Of a stretch of DNA of 64,000 nucleotides, positions 1 through 9,298 are shown in pieces. The stretch is from Thalassospira indica (GTDB lineage: Bacteria; Pseudomonadota; Alphaproteobacteria; Rhodospirillales; Thalassospiraceae): NCBI RefSeq assembly GCF_003403095.1, contig NZ_CP031555.1:2584001-2648000 (forward strand), in the 5' to 3' direction. The translations under genes were made by a program, and so were the position numbers. Every line of letters begins with the position of its first letter. Position 1 is the first letter of the stretch. The notes beneath the pieces were generated by a model. That model was not told the DNA's origin. It searched no databases and was given only the letters and a program-made list of their open reading frames with translations.

Positions 1-1
1 G

Positions 2-1777
2 CTGCGTGAGCGCATCCGCGACATGGCAGGAAAGCTGATCAAGGTTGCCGCTGAACGTCATCTGCGCAAGGGCGCAACGCTTCAGGCCCCCGAAGGTGCC
101 TATGACGAGTTCTGCGCAGGCTTCCCGTTTGCCGAGACCGAAGATCAGGCGCGTGCTATCCGCGATACGCTGGATGATTTGTCGGCAGGAAAGCCGATGG
201 ATCGTCTTGTCTGCGGTGATGTCGGTTTTGGCAAGACAGAGGTCGCCATGCGTGCAGCCTTTGCCGCTGTGATGTCTGGTAAACAGGTGGCTGTGGTAGC
301 CCCGACAACCCTTTTGTGCCGTCAGCATTATCTGAACTTCAAGGAACGCTTTGAAGGTTTGCCGGTCCGGGTAGAGCAGCTTTCACGCCTTGTTACCGGC
401 AAGAATGCGAAACTGGTCAAAGACAATATCGAAAGTGGCCATGTCGATATCGTCTGCGGCACCCATGCGATTCTGGGCAATGGCGTGCATTTCAAGGATC
501 TTGGTCTACTGATTGTCGATGAAGAACAGCATTTCGGCGTGAAACATAAGGAACGTCTCAAGGAACTGAAGTCCGACGTCCATGTTCTGACACTGACGGC
601 AACACCAATCCCGCGAACCTTGCAGCTGGCACTGACAGGGGTGAAGGAACTATCGATCATTGCCACACCACCGGTCGACCGTCTGGCTGTGCGGACCTAT
701 ATCACGCCCTATGACCCGGTTGTCGTGCGCGAGGCCATCCTGCGCGAACGTCACCGTGGCGGCCAGATTTTCTATGTCTGCCCACGCGTCAATGAACTGG
801 GCCGGGTTGCCAAGGAGCTCGAAGCCCTGGTGCCGGAAATCAAGTTTGATGTCGCCCATGGCCAGATGGGGGCGCGTGACCTTGAACAGGTCATGACAGA
901 TTTCACCGACCGGAAGTTTGACCTGTTGCTTGCGACCAATATCATTGAGTCGGGTATTGATGTTCCCAATGCCAACACGATGATCATACACCGGGCCGAT
1001 ATGTTCGGCTTGGCACAGCTTTATCAGCTGCGTGGTCGTATCGGGCGTTCCAAGCAGCGCGCCTATGCCTATCTGACATTGCCAAATGGCAAGAAGCTGA
1101 CGGCAACGGCGCTTAAACGCCTTGAAGTCATGCAGACCCTTGATAGCTTGGGTGCTGGCTTTAACCTCGCCAGCCACGATCTTGATATTCGCGGGGCAGG
1201 GAACCTGCTTGGTGAAGAACAATCGGGTCACATCAAGGAAGTCGGGATCGAGCTGTATCAGCAGATGATCGAAGAAGCCGTGGCTGAGGCCAAAGGCGAG
1301 ATTGATGCCTCCGAAGAAGCCAGCTTCGTCCCGCAGATCAATATCGGCATGCCGGTTCTGATCCCGGATCGCTACGTACCGGATCTTGGTGTGCGACTTG
1401 GTCTTTATCGCCGTATTTCCGAGCTTCGTTCGCGTGAAGAGGTTGACCAGTTTGCCGCGGAAATGATTGACCGGTTCGGCAAGCTGCCCAAGGAAGTCGA
1501 AAACCTTCTGGATGTTGTCACCATCAAACAATGGTGCCGGATTGCAAATGTCGAGAAACTTGATGCAGGCCCGAAAGGGGCACTCATCACGCTTCGCAAT
1601 AACGAGTTCCCGAACCCAGGTGGTCTGATCGGCTTTATCCAGCAACAGGTTGGCGTTGCCCGCCTGCGCCCCGATCACAAGATTGTCTACGCGGCGGGCT
1701 GGGATGGGCCGACCGACCGGCTTGAAGGCCTGAAACGCTTGATGAAGCGACTGTCAGATATTGCAGTCAACACATAA
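2..1777 (+). CDS. mfd: Transcription-repair coupling factor Mfd, C-terminal part (5' end outside window)
   Basis: Cytoplasmic ATP-dependent DNA translocase that removes RNA polymerase stalled at lesions and recruits UvrA. The frame is open from base 2, upstream of the first in-frame ATG at 23, and the visible protein (about 590 residues) is only the RecG-like motor and C-terminal part of a protein usually about 1,150 residues long. It has the Walker A motif (GDVGFGKTE), a DEEQ Walker B, TATPIPRT, an IESGIDVPNA segment and a QLRGRIGRS arginine-finger region, followed by the C-terminal TRCF domain. The N-terminal UvrB-like and RNAP-interacting domains lie left of the window. A terminator follows directly. 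The ATG at 23 is internal, not the start. Confidence 0.97.
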   Translation: MRERIRDMAGKLIKVAAERHLRKGATLQAPEGAYDEFCAGFPFAETEDQARAIRDTLDDLSAGKPMDRLVCGDVGFGKTEVAMRAAFAAVMSGKQVAVVAPTTLLCRQHYLNFKERFEGLPVRVEQLSRLVTGKNAKLVKDNIESGHVDIVCGTHAILGNGVHFKDLGLLIVDEEQHFGVKHKERLKELKSDVHVLTLTATPIPRTLQLALTGVKELSIIATPPVDRLAVRTYITPYDPVVVREAILRERHRGGQIFYVCPRVNELGRVAKELEALVPEIKFDVAHGQMGARDLEQVMTDFTDRKFDLLLATNIIESGIDVPNANTMIIHRADMFGLAQLYQLRGRIGRSKQRAYAYLTLPNGKKLTATALKRLEVMQTLDSLGAGFNLASHDLDIRGAGNLLGEEQSGHIKEVGIELYQQMIEEAVAEAKGEIDASEEASFVPQINIGMPVLIPDRYVPDLGVRLGLYRRISELRSREEVDQFAAEMIDRFGKLPKEVENLLDVVTIKQWCRIANVEKLDAGPKGALITLRNNEFPNPGGLIGFIQQQVGVARLRPDHKIVYAAGWDGPTDRLEGLKRLMKRLSDIAVNT

Positions 1778-1783
1778 AGATAA

Positions 1784-1816
1784 GGCGGGTAACCTGTTGT
1801 TATCCCGCCTTTCTTT
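1784..1816 (+). terminator. Rho-independent terminator after mfd
   Basis: GGCGGG (1784-1789) pairs with CCCGCC (1804-1809), extended by TAAC/GTTA with one bulged base and followed by TTTCTTTTT. It sits 7 bp after the mfd stop codon and faces the convergent end of the DsbA-family gene. Confidence 0.85.
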
Positions 1817-1835
1817 TTCCAATATCGGCCATCCA

Positions 1836-2522
1836 TCAGAACGGAATTTCTTCCTGCCGGGCCAATCGGATCATCCGTTGCAAGATGTCTGGTTCCTGCG
1901 CCCCCGAAAGGGCATGACGGCTATTAAACAGGAAGCAAGGCACCCCGGTTACGCCCATCTGATGGGCTACACGGTTTTCCTGACCGACAAATTCCCGGTC
2001 CATATCACCGGCAAGGTATTCAAGGATTTCGGTTCTGTCTTCGCCATGCCGGACAGCAATATCAGCTAGCAGTTCCTGATCACCGATATCCTGACCTTCA
2101 AGGAAATAGGCCACAAACAGATCTTCGACCAGATCATTGCCAACCGCCGGACGTTCGGCGCAAACCTTGTAGATTAGACGATGAGAGTCCGTTGAGTCCG
2201 GTGTGACCTTGATTTGATCAAACTTAAACGGAATGCCAACGGCCGCACCAGCATCCTCAATCGCCTTGTAAACCCGTTCGGCACTCTCCGCCCCGCCAAA
2301 TTTGGCCGAAAGATAGAGTTTACGGTCGATGCCGCCGGTGGGCATATCGGGATTAAGCAGGAAAGGGCGCCAGTGAATGATCAGGTTATCAAGCTTTTCG
2401 CGCGCCAAAGCCTTTTCGAGGCGTTTCTTGCCGATATAACACCACGGACAAATTGTATCTACGATCGCCTCGATCCTGATGGGCGAATTTGAAGGTTCAC
2501 TTTGTCCGAACTGCCAGTTCAT
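1836..2522 (-). CDS. DsbA-family oxidoreductase, FrnE-like
   Basis: A 228-residue thioredoxin-fold protein of the DsbA/2-hydroxychromene-2-carboxylate isomerase superfamily, FrnE type. The active-site CPWC motif is at residues 25-28 in the context TICPWCYIGKK, and the cis-proline loop is TGVPCF near residue 191. There is no signal peptide, so it is probably cytoplasmic, unlike classical DsbA. It likely acts as a thiol-disulfide oxidoreductase or isomerase; the substrate is unknown. It starts 6 bp after the deoB stop on the same strand, so it should be the last gene of a deoC-deoB-frnE transcript. Family assignment is firm; the biological role is inferred only. Confidence 0.88.
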   Translation of the reverse strand: MNWQFGQSEPSNSPIRIEAIVDTICPWCYIGKKRLEKALAREKLDNLIIHWRPFLLNPDMPTGGIDRKLYLSAKFGGAESAERVYKAIEDAGAAVGIPFKFDQIKVTPDSTDSHRLIYKVCAERPAVGNDLVEDLFVAYFLEGQDIGDQELLADIAVRHGEDRTEILEYLAGDMDREFVGQENRVAHQMGVTGVPCFLFNSRHALSGAQEPDILQRMIRLARQEEIPF

Positions 2523-2528
2523 GTCACT

Positions 2529-3752
2529 TTATCCATGTAAGAAAGACGTTCCGGCAGCCAGCGGTGCAATCCCGAGATGGTCGGCAACCGTTTGCCCGAT
2601 ATCGGCAAAGGTTTCACGCATCCCGAGCGGACCCGGCGCAATCGCCGGTCCAAAAGCAAGGATCGGTACAAATTCGCGCGTGTGGTCATTGCCACGCCAG
2701 GTCGGATCACATCCATGATCAGCCGTAATAATCACCAGATCACCGGGTTGAAGAGCCGCACGCAATTCCGGAATTCGTTTATCAAATTCTTCAAGCGCAT
2801 TGGCATATCCGGCGACATCGCGACGGTGACCGAATTCCATATCGAAGTCCACAAGGTTGGTGAACACAATGCTGTTATCCGGGGCCTCGGCAATCTCGCC
2901 CATCATGGCGTCAAACAGGGCCATATTGCCTGCTGCCTTGACCTTTTTGGCAATCCCGCGATGGGCATAGATATCGGCGATTTTACCAACCGAGATCACC
3001 TTGCCGCCTGCATCGCTAAACAGATCAAGAAGGGTCGGTTTCACCGGTGGCACCGCAAGATCACGCCGGTTTGAGGTCCGCTTGAAATCAGCGGGCGTTT
3101 CACCGACGAATGGTCGGGCAATCACGCGCCCGATGTTATATGGCTCAACCAGTTTGAAGGTGATTTCGCAGACCTCATACAGGCGTTCCAGACCGAAATG
3201 ATCTTCGTGGGCGGCGATCTGAAACACGCTGTCGGCCGAGGTGTAGCAAATCGGTTTTCCGGTTTTGATATGCTCTTCGCCAAGCTCTGCGATGATGGTC
3301 GTGCCCGATGCATGGCAGTTGCCAAGAATGCCCGGCAGCTTGGCCTGTTCGATCAGGGCATCGCTCAGTTCCGCCGGAAAGGTCGGGACGGTCAGGGGAA
3401 AATAACCCCAATCGAAATCCACCGGCACACCGGCAATTTCCCAATGGCCGCTTGGCGTATCCTTGCCGCGTGATAGTTCCTTGGCATGGCCAAATGCGCC
3501 GATCATTGCACCACCATGATCAAGCCCGGGCGGGACACGACCAGTCGCATCCTTGGCGGCCTCGCCAAGACCAAGTGCGACCATGTTCGGAACATTCAGG
3601 GGACCACTGCGCTTGTCGCTATCGGCAAGGCCTTTGGCACATTGTTCTGCGATATGGCCAAGGGTATCAGAGCCCTGATCACCGAATTTTGCCGCGTCCG
3701 GTGCCGAACCGATCCCGAAGCTGTCCGCCACGATAATGATGGCACGTGCCAT
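2529..3752 (-). CDS. deoB: Phosphopentomutase DeoB
   Basis: Interconverts (deoxy)ribose 1-phosphate and 5-phosphate in nucleoside catabolism. Its 407 residues match the usual DeoB length, and the protein belongs to the alkaline-phosphatase-like metalloenzyme superfamily. It opens with an [12 protein letters not shown] metal site (D10), has the [10 protein letters not shown] segment around residues 97-104 where DeoB carries its phosphorylated threonine, DMEFGHRRD, and [10 protein letters not shown] followed by DHTREFVP, which supply the remaining Mn ligands. It lies 59 bp downstream of deoC. The two enzymes together take deoxyribose 1-phosphate to glyceraldehyde 3-phosphate and acetaldehyde. 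No nucleoside phosphorylase gene is present in this window. Confidence 0.97.
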   Translation of the reverse strand: MARAIIIVADSFGIGSAPDAAKFGDQGSDTLGHIAEQCAKGLADSDKRSGPLNVPNMVALGLGEAAKDATGRVPPGLDHGGAMIGAFGHAKELSRGKDTPSGHWEIAGVPVDFDWGYFPLTVPTFPAELSDALIEQAKLPGILGNCHASGTTIIAELGEEHIKTGKPICYTSADSVFQIAAHEDHFGLERLYEVCEITFKLVEPYNIGRVIARPFVGETPADFKRTSNRRDLAVPPVKPTLLDLFSDAGGKVISVGKIADIYAHRGIAKKVKAAGNMALFDAMMGEIAEAPDNSIVFTNLVDFDMEFGHRRDVAGYANALEEFDKRIPELRAALQPGDLVIITADHGCDPTWRGNDHTREFVPILAFGPAIAPGPLGMRETFADIGQTVADHLGIAPLAAGTSFLHG

Positions 3753-3811
3753 TGATGTCTTCCTTCAAACCTTACCCGGGCAATGCGATGCCCAGCAGAT
3801 AGTCATAAATT

Positions 3812-4645
3812 CTAGTAGTTGCCAGTCGCAGCCGGTGCATCACCCGGTTTCCTGCCACAGGTTTCAAGCAACGCGGTCAAAACGCCACTTGCCCCGAAAC
3901 GGAAGGTTTCCGGTTTTGCCCAGGATTCGCCCATAATGTGATCGGCAATCGCCAGATAAAGTGCGGCGTCCTCGGTTGATTTAACTCCGCCGGATGCCTT
4001 AAAGCCAGCACCCAAACCATCCTCGTCACGGGCATCACGAATGGCCGTAAGCATTGCAACCGCGGCTTCGGGCGTTGCGCCGACAGATACCTTGCCGGTC
4101 GATGTCTTCACGAAATTCGCCCCATGCTTGATGGTAAGCCGGGCGGCGTCGTAAAGTTTGCCAAGATCATCAAACTCGCCGCTTTCAAGGATCACCTTCA
4201 TGGTGGTCATGGTTCCGCAGGCCGTGCGCGTCGCATCGACAACATCCGTTGCAGTCGCAACATCGCCATCAAGAAACGCCTTGTAGGGGAAGACAAGATC
4301 GATCTCGTCCGCGCCCTTGGAAACGCAATTTGCGGTCTCGTCGGCGACACGCTGGGCATTGGTGCCGCCTTCGGGGAAGTTCACCACGGTTGCGGTTTTC
4401 ACACCTGACTGGCCCAGTGCCCGCCACGAGGTTTCAATAAACGGGGCATAGACGCAAACAGCTGCTGTGTTTCCCTCTGGCGTTTGCGCGCGTTTGCACA
4501 GGGCTTCGATGACCTGTTCATTGTCATCGTCATTCAGGCTGGTCAAATCCAGAACAGAAATCGCGCGGCGCGCCGTCTCGGGGTCTGCCACGGCCTTGTT
4601 CTTGGCAGCTGAAATGACTTCTGAAACAGTTTTCGGATCGAACAT
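3812..4645 (-). CDS. deoC: Deoxyribose-phosphate aldolase DeoC
   Basis: Class I aldolase splitting 2-deoxyribose 5-phosphate into glyceraldehyde 3-phosphate and acetaldehyde. The Schiff-base lysine lies in FVKTSTGK, the second catalytic lysine in GFKASGGV, and the protein ends in the conserved C-terminal tyrosine (GNY). I chose the ATG at 4645 (277 residues, protein starting MFDPKTVSEV). It is preceded by AAGGAA at 7 nt spacing and gives the family length, whereas the longer open frame to 4768 adds 41 residues with no homology. First gene of the deoC-deoB-frnE operon. A structured leader lies upstream. Confidence 0.96.
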   Translation of the reverse strand: MFDPKTVSEVISAAKNKAVADPETARRAISVLDLTSLNDDDNEQVIEALCKRAQTPEGNTAAVCVYAPFIETSWRALGQSGVKTATVVNFPEGGTNAQRVADETANCVSKGADEIDLVFPYKAFLDGDVATATDVVDATRTACGTMTTMKVILESGEFDDLGKLYDAARLTIKHGANFVKTSTGKVSVGATPEAAVAMLTAIRDARDEDGLGAGFKASGGVKSTEDAALYLAIADHIMGESWAKPETFRFGASGVLTALLETCGRKPGDAPAATGNY

Positions 4646-4710
4646 CAAACATTCCTTGCAACGCGCACTGCGCGGTTCGTCAATATCGGCAAAATCGGTG
4701 ACCATCTGGC

Positions 4711-4783
4711 CCGAATGAGAAAGACGGATCAACGACGGCCTGAAGGGTATCCAACCTTCATTCGGCAATCAATCGATCCGTCT
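4711..4783 (-). promoter_or_regulatory. Structured leader upstream of deoC with competing inverted repeats
   Basis: Three inverted repeats are visible: 9 bp AGACGGATC (4722-4730) with GATCCGTCT (4775-4783); 6 bp TGAAGG (4741-4746) with CCTTCA (4755-4760); and 8 bp CCGAATGA (4711-4718) with TCATTCGG (4758-4765). The third shares bases with the second and crosses the first, so the folds exclude each other or form a pseudoknot. The region is 66-140 nt upstream of the deoC start. A leader or attenuator function is inferred. Confidence 0.4.
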
Positions 4784-4826
4784 CAAAATACAGTTTCAAT
4801 CAGAACGCGGAAACGTCAAAGGCGCG

Positions 4827-5966
4827 CTATTTCGACAGCAGAAGCTGACCTTCACGTCCTTCAAGCGGTTTTTCACCCGCGACCGAGCACAGATATCCGC
4901 CCGGAACGACAAGCCGAATACCAATACGGGAATACAGCACCCCGTCGGTTCGGCTGGTGAACGGGGTTTTTTCGCCGGTTTCACAATCAAGAACATAGCC
5001 AAGCTCCTGACCGGCTTTGACTTTTGCGCCAGCATCAACCGCGAAAACAACCATGCCACCATGTGACGCCATCACGCGATCCACACCGGCAAGCGGGGTG
5101 GCATCACATTTGGCGTCCGGCAGGGGGCCCGGGTCGCCGACAATCAGGCCACGGCGCTGCAGGAACTTGAACAGATTGGCGGCGTCTGCGATTGCGTAAT
5201 CGTCATAAACATCGCGATCACCGCGCAGCTCGATCGTGGTTGCCAGTGTCGCCATCGGGATCGGGAATTTGTCGCCATAGGCACGGCGAAGTTCGACCCA
5301 GGGGCGGCTGAATGCCTCGTCAAACGGGTTGTCACCACTGATTTCTGCAATCAGGCTGCATTCTGATCCGATCTGTGCCGAGAGATCCGCGGCATCCGGC
5401 CAGTTATGGTCGCTGATGTAAAGATGCATCGGCGCTTCCCAGTCGCAATGCAGATCCATGACGTAATCGGCATCAATCGCAAGCTCCGCCAGCGTCAGAC
5501 GCAAATCCTGCAGATCTGTCAGCGGGCTGACATCCTTGCGGTGTTCCTTGATCAGGCGGCGCAACTCGGTCCGGATTAATGCAACGTTGGCCTCGGCATC
5601 CTGACCCAGTTTGCCGTCAACGGCATCAATAAGTGCTGCACTCAGATCCGGGTAGTGACGGTTAAAGTTCTGACCACTACGCATTTCGAACCGTCCGAGC
5701 GGCTTCATATCGACATACTGGGTAAAACCGATCGGATTGGCGAAGGGAACAACAACGATTTCGCCGGTGATGTCGCCCTTGGCGTCGGCTTCCTTCAGAA
5801 GTGCCTCAAGATGGTGCAGCGTAATGACGCCGGGCAATTCATCAGCATGCAAGGCAGCCTGAAAATAGGCCTTTGGACCTTGGCCCGGTTTGCCAAAGCG
5901 ACGCACGGTCAAAGCGCGCGAGGTGCCCATTTGCGGGCGGACGAGTTCAATGCGTTCTTCTTGCAT
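4827..5966 (-). CDS. aotO: Succinylglutamate desuccinylase/aspartoacylase-family protein, AotO-like
   Basis: Zinc-dependent deacylase fold (AstE/AspA, M14-like). Zinc ligands H40 and E43 are in LHADE and H173 is in MDLHCD; a GQNFNRHYP segment matches the substrate-binding Asn/Arg region. I prefer the ATG at 5966 (379 residues), which has AGGA at about 7 nt; the TTG at 5999 is weaker. It follows the aotM-like permease gene by 115 bp on the same strand. In Pseudomonas aeruginosa an AstE-like gene, aotO, sits in the arginine/ornithine transport operon aotJQMOP and is not needed for transport. The same partnership here suggests deacylation of an imported N-acyl amino acid or a regulatory role; the substrate is not known. 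Confidence 0.82.
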   Translation of the reverse strand: MQEERIELVRPQMGTSRALTVRRFGKPGQGPKAYFQAALHADELPGVITLHHLEALLKEADAKGDITGEIVVVPFANPIGFTQYVDMKPLGRFEMRSGQNFNRHYPDLSAALIDAVDGKLGQDAEANVALIRTELRRLIKEHRKDVSPLTDLQDLRLTLAELAIDADYVMDLHCDWEAPMHLYISDHNWPDAADLSAQIGSECSLIAEISGDNPFDEAFSRPWVELRRAYGDKFPIPMATLATTIELRGDRDVYDDYAIADAANLFKFLQRRGLIVGDPGPLPDAKCDATPLAGVDRVMASHGGMVVFAVDAGAKVKAGQELGYVLDCETGEKTPFTSRTDGVLYSRIGIRLVVPGGYLCSVAGEKPLEGREGQLLLSK

Positions 5967-6081
5967 TTCGATATCCTGAAAGGTGGTGGCGTGGGGCAAA
6001 TCAACCCGGCCGGATCAAGGCACCTTCGACGCCATGCCGACAGGTACCTATCTCCGAATACCGGGTTTGATCGGGTATTTT

Positions 6082-6828
6082 TTAGGCCGAGGTTGCTGCT
6101 TTTGCTCTGTCTGTTTTGGGTTCGTTGCGCTGCTCACTGCGACGCAGATAGCGTTCGATCCCCTTGAAACCAAAAGTCAGCGAGTAAACGATAATCAAAT
6201 AGATCACACCGGCCGATATAAACGCCTCATAGGGAAGGGCGGTGCGGGCGACAATCTTACGGGCAGCACCGGTCAGTTCCATCATCGTCACGGTCGATGC
6301 CAGCGACGTTGCCTTGAGGGTAAAGATCACATCGTTGGTGTAGGCAGGCCAGATCATCTGCCACATCCGGGGAAAGATAATGCGCCGATAGGTAATCCAC
6401 GGCGACATGCCGCATGCACGGGCGGCTTCAAGTTCACCATTGGGCACATTCTGGATGCCGCCGCGCATGATTTCGGCAACATAGGCCGCCGTGTTCAGAA
6501 CGAAGGTCAGCAGACAATACCAATACGGGTCGCGCAGATAGGTCCAGGTCCAATGATCCTGAATGCCGTCGATGTTGGCAATCAGTTGCCCGACGCCATA
6601 ATACATCATGAACAACTGTCCGATCAGCGGCGTTCCACGGAACACATAGATGAAGGCAAAGGGCAGGGCCTGTATCCAGACCTTCTTCGAAACACGCGCC
6701 ACAGCCAACGGAATGGCCAAAAGCGTGCCAAGCGTCACCGAAATCACCAGCAGCTCGATGGTAAGCAAAAAGCCGCGCCATAGCCAAGTGTCGTACTTGC
6801 CAAGAACGTATATGAAATCTTCAAACAT
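6082..6828 (-). CDS. aotM: Basic amino acid ABC transporter permease, HisM/AotM type
   Basis: A 248-residue inner-membrane permease of the polar amino acid (PAAT) family with about five membrane segments. Near residues 30-60 it has the N-terminal signature of HisM/ArtM proteins, then FRGTPLIGQLF and an EAA loop (ARACGMSPWITYRRIIFP) that docks on the ATPase. It starts 3 bp after the stop of the partner permease, so the two are translationally linked. Together with the HisQ-type partner, binding protein and ATPase it forms one importer; arginine, ornithine or lysine is the likely cargo, by family. Confidence 0.92.
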   Translation of the reverse strand: MFEDFIYVLGKYDTWLWRGFLLTIELLVISVTLGTLLAIPLAVARVSKKVWIQALPFAFIYVFRGTPLIGQLFMMYYGVGQLIANIDGIQDHWTWTYLRDPYWYCLLTFVLNTAAYVAEIMRGGIQNVPNGELEAARACGMSPWITYRRIIFPRMWQMIWPAYTNDVIFTLKATSLASTVTMMELTGAARKIVARTALPYEAFISAGVIYLIIVYSLTFGFKGIERYLRRSEQRNEPKTDRAKAATSA

Positions 6829-6831
6829 CTG

Positions 6832-7524
6832 CTACGCCCTCGCCACACCGCGGGCAGCCCGCTTTTCAAGATAGTTGAAGACCAGCAGCGAAACCGTTGT
6901 AAATGAAAGGAACATAAGCATCGCCACCAGATAGAAGGTGAACGGTGCCTTCTCTGTTCCGGCGCCAATGGCGGCCTTTCGCATGATTTCCTCAACACCG
7001 ACAACCGAAATAAGCGCGGTATCCTTGATCAGAACCTGAAAGAGGTTGTTAAGCCCGGGCAGGGCGAAACGCCAAAGTTGTGGTAGCTTGATGCGCATGA
7101 AAATCTGCATCGGTGTCATGCCACACGCTGTCGCGGCCTCGATCTGACCAACGGGGATAGATTGCATGGCGGCACGGAAAACTTCGGATGCGAATGCACC
7201 CTGAACCAGGGCCAAGGCAGCAACACCTGACCAGAATGCGGGGATATCCACGCGGGTTTCCTCGCCGGAAATCGCTTCGGCAAGGCTTTGGACAGCAATG
7301 GTGCCGCCGAAATAAATCAACAAAATAACAAGCAGTTCGGGAATGCCGCGAATAAGAACGGTATAGCTTTCCCCGATCACACGCAGTGTGCGATAGCGCG
7401 ACAGCTTTGCTGAGGCGCCTAACAAACCAATAACAATCATGAATGGCAAAACGGTTAGGCAAAGCTGAACTGTGACCAGTCCCCCTTCAAGCATCTGCCA
7501 GCCGCGACCGTATAAATCAAGCAT
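6832..7524 (-). CDS. aotQ: Basic amino acid ABC transporter permease, HisQ/AotQ type
   Basis: A 230-residue PAAT-family permease. It carries LIRGIPELLVILLIYFG, typical of HisQ/ArtQ, and an EAA loop (TACGMTPMQIFMRIKLPQ) around residues 130-150. It lies downstream of the binding-protein gene, separated by 114 bp that contain a perfect 11-bp hairpin, and just upstream of the HisM-type permease. Pairing two non-identical permeases is the norm for histidine/arginine importers. Confidence 0.92.
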   Translation of the reverse strand: MLDLYGRGWQMLEGGLVTVQLCLTVLPFMIVIGLLGASAKLSRYRTLRVIGESYTVLIRGIPELLVILLIYFGGTIAVQSLAEAISGEETRVDIPAFWSGVAALALVQGAFASEVFRAAMQSIPVGQIEAATACGMTPMQIFMRIKLPQLWRFALPGLNNLFQVLIKDTALISVVGVEEIMRKAAIGAGTEKAPFTFYLVAMLMFLSFTTVSLLVFNYLEKRAARGVARA

Positions 7525-7597
7525 GGTATCTCCAGCTTTCCTTGATGCCGAACGTGCTTTTCACCCCTGATTAAAAGCAACACCCAACAATAAGGGA

Positions 7598-7622
7598 GGG
7601 GCGGCGAACAATTCGCCGCCCC
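7598..7622 (-). promoter_or_regulatory. Strong intercistronic hairpin after the amino acid binding-protein gene
   Basis: Perfect inverted repeat GGGGCGGCGAA (7598-7608) / TTCGCCGCCCC (7612-7622) with a 3-nt loop, between the binding-protein stop (7639) and the next permease start (7524). No U-run follows in the direction of transcription, so it is more likely an mRNA-stabilising or partial-termination element giving excess binding protein. Confidence 0.75.
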
Positions 7623-7638
7623 GGATAGATAAGGCAGA

Positions 7639-8436
7639 TCAATTCGGATGCAGATCGATCGCCGGGAAGTATTTCTTGTTCAGTTCTTCGTAAGAACCGT
7701 TTTCAAGCATTTCAGCCAAGGCTTTGTTGAAGATTTCCTTCAGGTCCTGATCTTCCTTGCGAATACCGATGCCGGCACCTTCGCCGAACCACTCGCTCGG
7801 TGCGAACTGGTTGGAAACGAAGCCGTAACCGTTGCCTTCTTCGGAGCTTACCCAAGCGTCAAGCGTGCCCGAGTCAGCAAGGGTCGCGTCGACACGGCCA
7901 GCGGTCAGGTCAAGCAGGGCTTCGTCCTGAGTGCCGTACATGCGGATTTCGATACCCGGGAAGTTGTCTTCAAGGAAGTTTGCGTGCGTGGTCGAACGCT
8001 GAACACCGATCACCATGCCATCAAGCGCGTCTTCGATGACTTCGCCGTCTTTATATGCGGTGATGCTCATACCGTCCTTACCAACGAACACGGCCGGAGT
8101 GTTGCTGTAATAGTCGGAGAAATCGATGGAGCGCTTGCGCTCTTCGGTGATCGACATCTGAGCGATGATCGCGTCATATTTCTTGGCCAAAAGCCCCGGA
8201 ATCATGCCGTCCCAGTCCTGAGCAACGATGTCGCATTCGATCTTTGCGGTTTCGCAAAGCTTGTTAGCGAAATCAACGTCGAAACCGATGAGGTTGCCAT
8301 TGTCGTCCATCATGTTGAACGGAGGATAGGCACCCTCGGTCGCAATAACGACTTTTTCCCAGGCAGCACTTGCTGCCGAAGCACTCAGTGCAATGCCAAT
8401 TGCTGCGGCAGATGCAACCTTGATCCAGTTTTTCAT
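7639..8436 (-). CDS. aotJ: Basic amino acid ABC transporter substrate-binding protein (HisJ/AotJ family)
   Basis: A 265-residue periplasmic binding protein (SBP_bac_3). A Sec signal peptide (MKNWIKVASAAAIG...) ends near ASAAW at residue 25. The mature part has the GAYPPFNMMDDNG and GFDVDFANKLCE signatures of lysine/arginine/ornithine-binding proteins, then IAQMSITEERKRSIDFS with the conserved ligand-contact Arg, GVQRSTTHANFLED and a final KKYF. Cargo specificity (arginine, ornithine, lysine or histidine) is inferred from the family and the AotO-like neighbour. It lies 88 bp downstream of the ATPase gene and is followed by a strong hairpin. Confidence 0.93.
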   Translation of the reverse strand: MKNWIKVASAAAIGIALSASAASAAWEKVVIATEGAYPPFNMMDDNGNLIGFDVDFANKLCETAKIECDIVAQDWDGMIPGLLAKKYDAIIAQMSITEERKRSIDFSDYYSNTPAVFVGKDGMSITAYKDGEVIEDALDGMVIGVQRSTTHANFLEDNFPGIEIRMYGTQDEALLDLTAGRVDATLADSGTLDAWVSSEEGNGYGFVSNQFAPSEWFGEGAGIGIRKEDQDLKEIFNKALAEMLENGSYEELNKKYFPAIDLHPN

Positions 8437-8524
8437 TCATAGTCTCCCTTGTTGATTGGAATGGCGCGCAACGACGTGCTCGCATTCTTGCGGCCAGAGC
8501 CAACCAGGCCCTGGTCTGCCCAAA

Positions 8525-9298
8525 TCAGAAATCGCGCTGAAGAAATTGCTTCATGCGTTCCGATTTTGGATTCTCGAATACATCGGTCGGATTGCCGAAT
8601 TCCTCAACCCGTCCCTGATGCAAATACATCACATGACTTGATACACCGCGCGCAAAGCCCATCTCGTGGGTCACGACAAGCATCGTGCGGCCTTCTTCGG
8701 CAAGATCGGTCATAACCCTGAGAACTTCACCGACGAGTTCCGGATCAAGTGCCGATGTCGGTTCGTCAAACAGCAAGACGTCAGGTGAAATCGCAAGCGC
8801 GCGCGCAATGGCTGCACGCTGTTGCTGGCCACCAGAGACATGACCGGGATAATAGTCCCGACGTTCATACATCCCGACCTTTTTCAGCAACGCGTCTGCA
8901 TTTTCGATTGCTTCTTTTCTCGGAACACCAAGCACGTGGATCGGTGCTTCGATGACATTCTCAAGAATGGTCAGGTGGCTCCAAAGATTGAAGCTTTGAA
9001 ACACCATCGCAAGCTTGGTGCGAATACGCTGAAGCTGCTTCTTATCGGCGGCTTCCTGTGAGCCATCCTTGAGCCTCTTCATGCGGATCAGTTCACCTTT
9101 GACGTGAACAGCGCCAGCATTTGGCGTTTCAAGCAGGTTGATACATCTCAGAAACGTACTTTTGCCCGAACCGGACGAGCCAATAATCGAAATCACGTCC
9201 CCGGTATTGGCCGTAAGATCAATTCCTTTAAGAACTTCGTGGTCCCCAAAGCTTTTGAACATCCCTTCGACCTGTAGGGCGGGTATGTCTTTGCTCAT
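8525..9298 (-). CDS. aotP: Basic amino acid ABC transporter ATPase, HisP/AotP type
   Basis: A 257-residue ABC ATPase of the PAAT family. Walker [11 protein letters not shown]-loop in MVFQSFNLW, signature VSGGQQQR, Walker B LLFDEP, D-loop SALDPE, and switch His in VVTHEM. The insert between Walker A and the Q-loop is typical of HisP/AotP. It is the promoter-proximal gene of a five-gene minus-strand operon (ATPase, binding protein, two permeases, AotO-like). An 18-bp palindrome lies 51 bp upstream of its start. Confidence 0.94.
   Translation of the reverse strand: MSKDIPALQVEGMFKSFGDHEVLKGIDLTANTGDVISIIGSSGSGKSTFLRCINLLETPNAGAVHVKGELIRMKRLKDGSQEAADKKQLQRIRTKLAMVFQSFNLWSHLTILENVIEAPIHVLGVPRKEAIENADALLKKVGMYERRDYYPGHVSGGQQQRAAIARALAISPDVLLFDEPTSALDPELVGEVLRVMTDLAEEGRTMLVVTHEMGFARGVSSHVMYLHQGRVEEFGNPTDVFENPKSERMKQFLQRDF

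Noticed and set aside
650..1678. 342-codon open frame antisense to mfd
   Set aside because: Entirely opposite a well-conserved mfd region, with no domain or ribosome site; a shadow of the codon bias of mfd.
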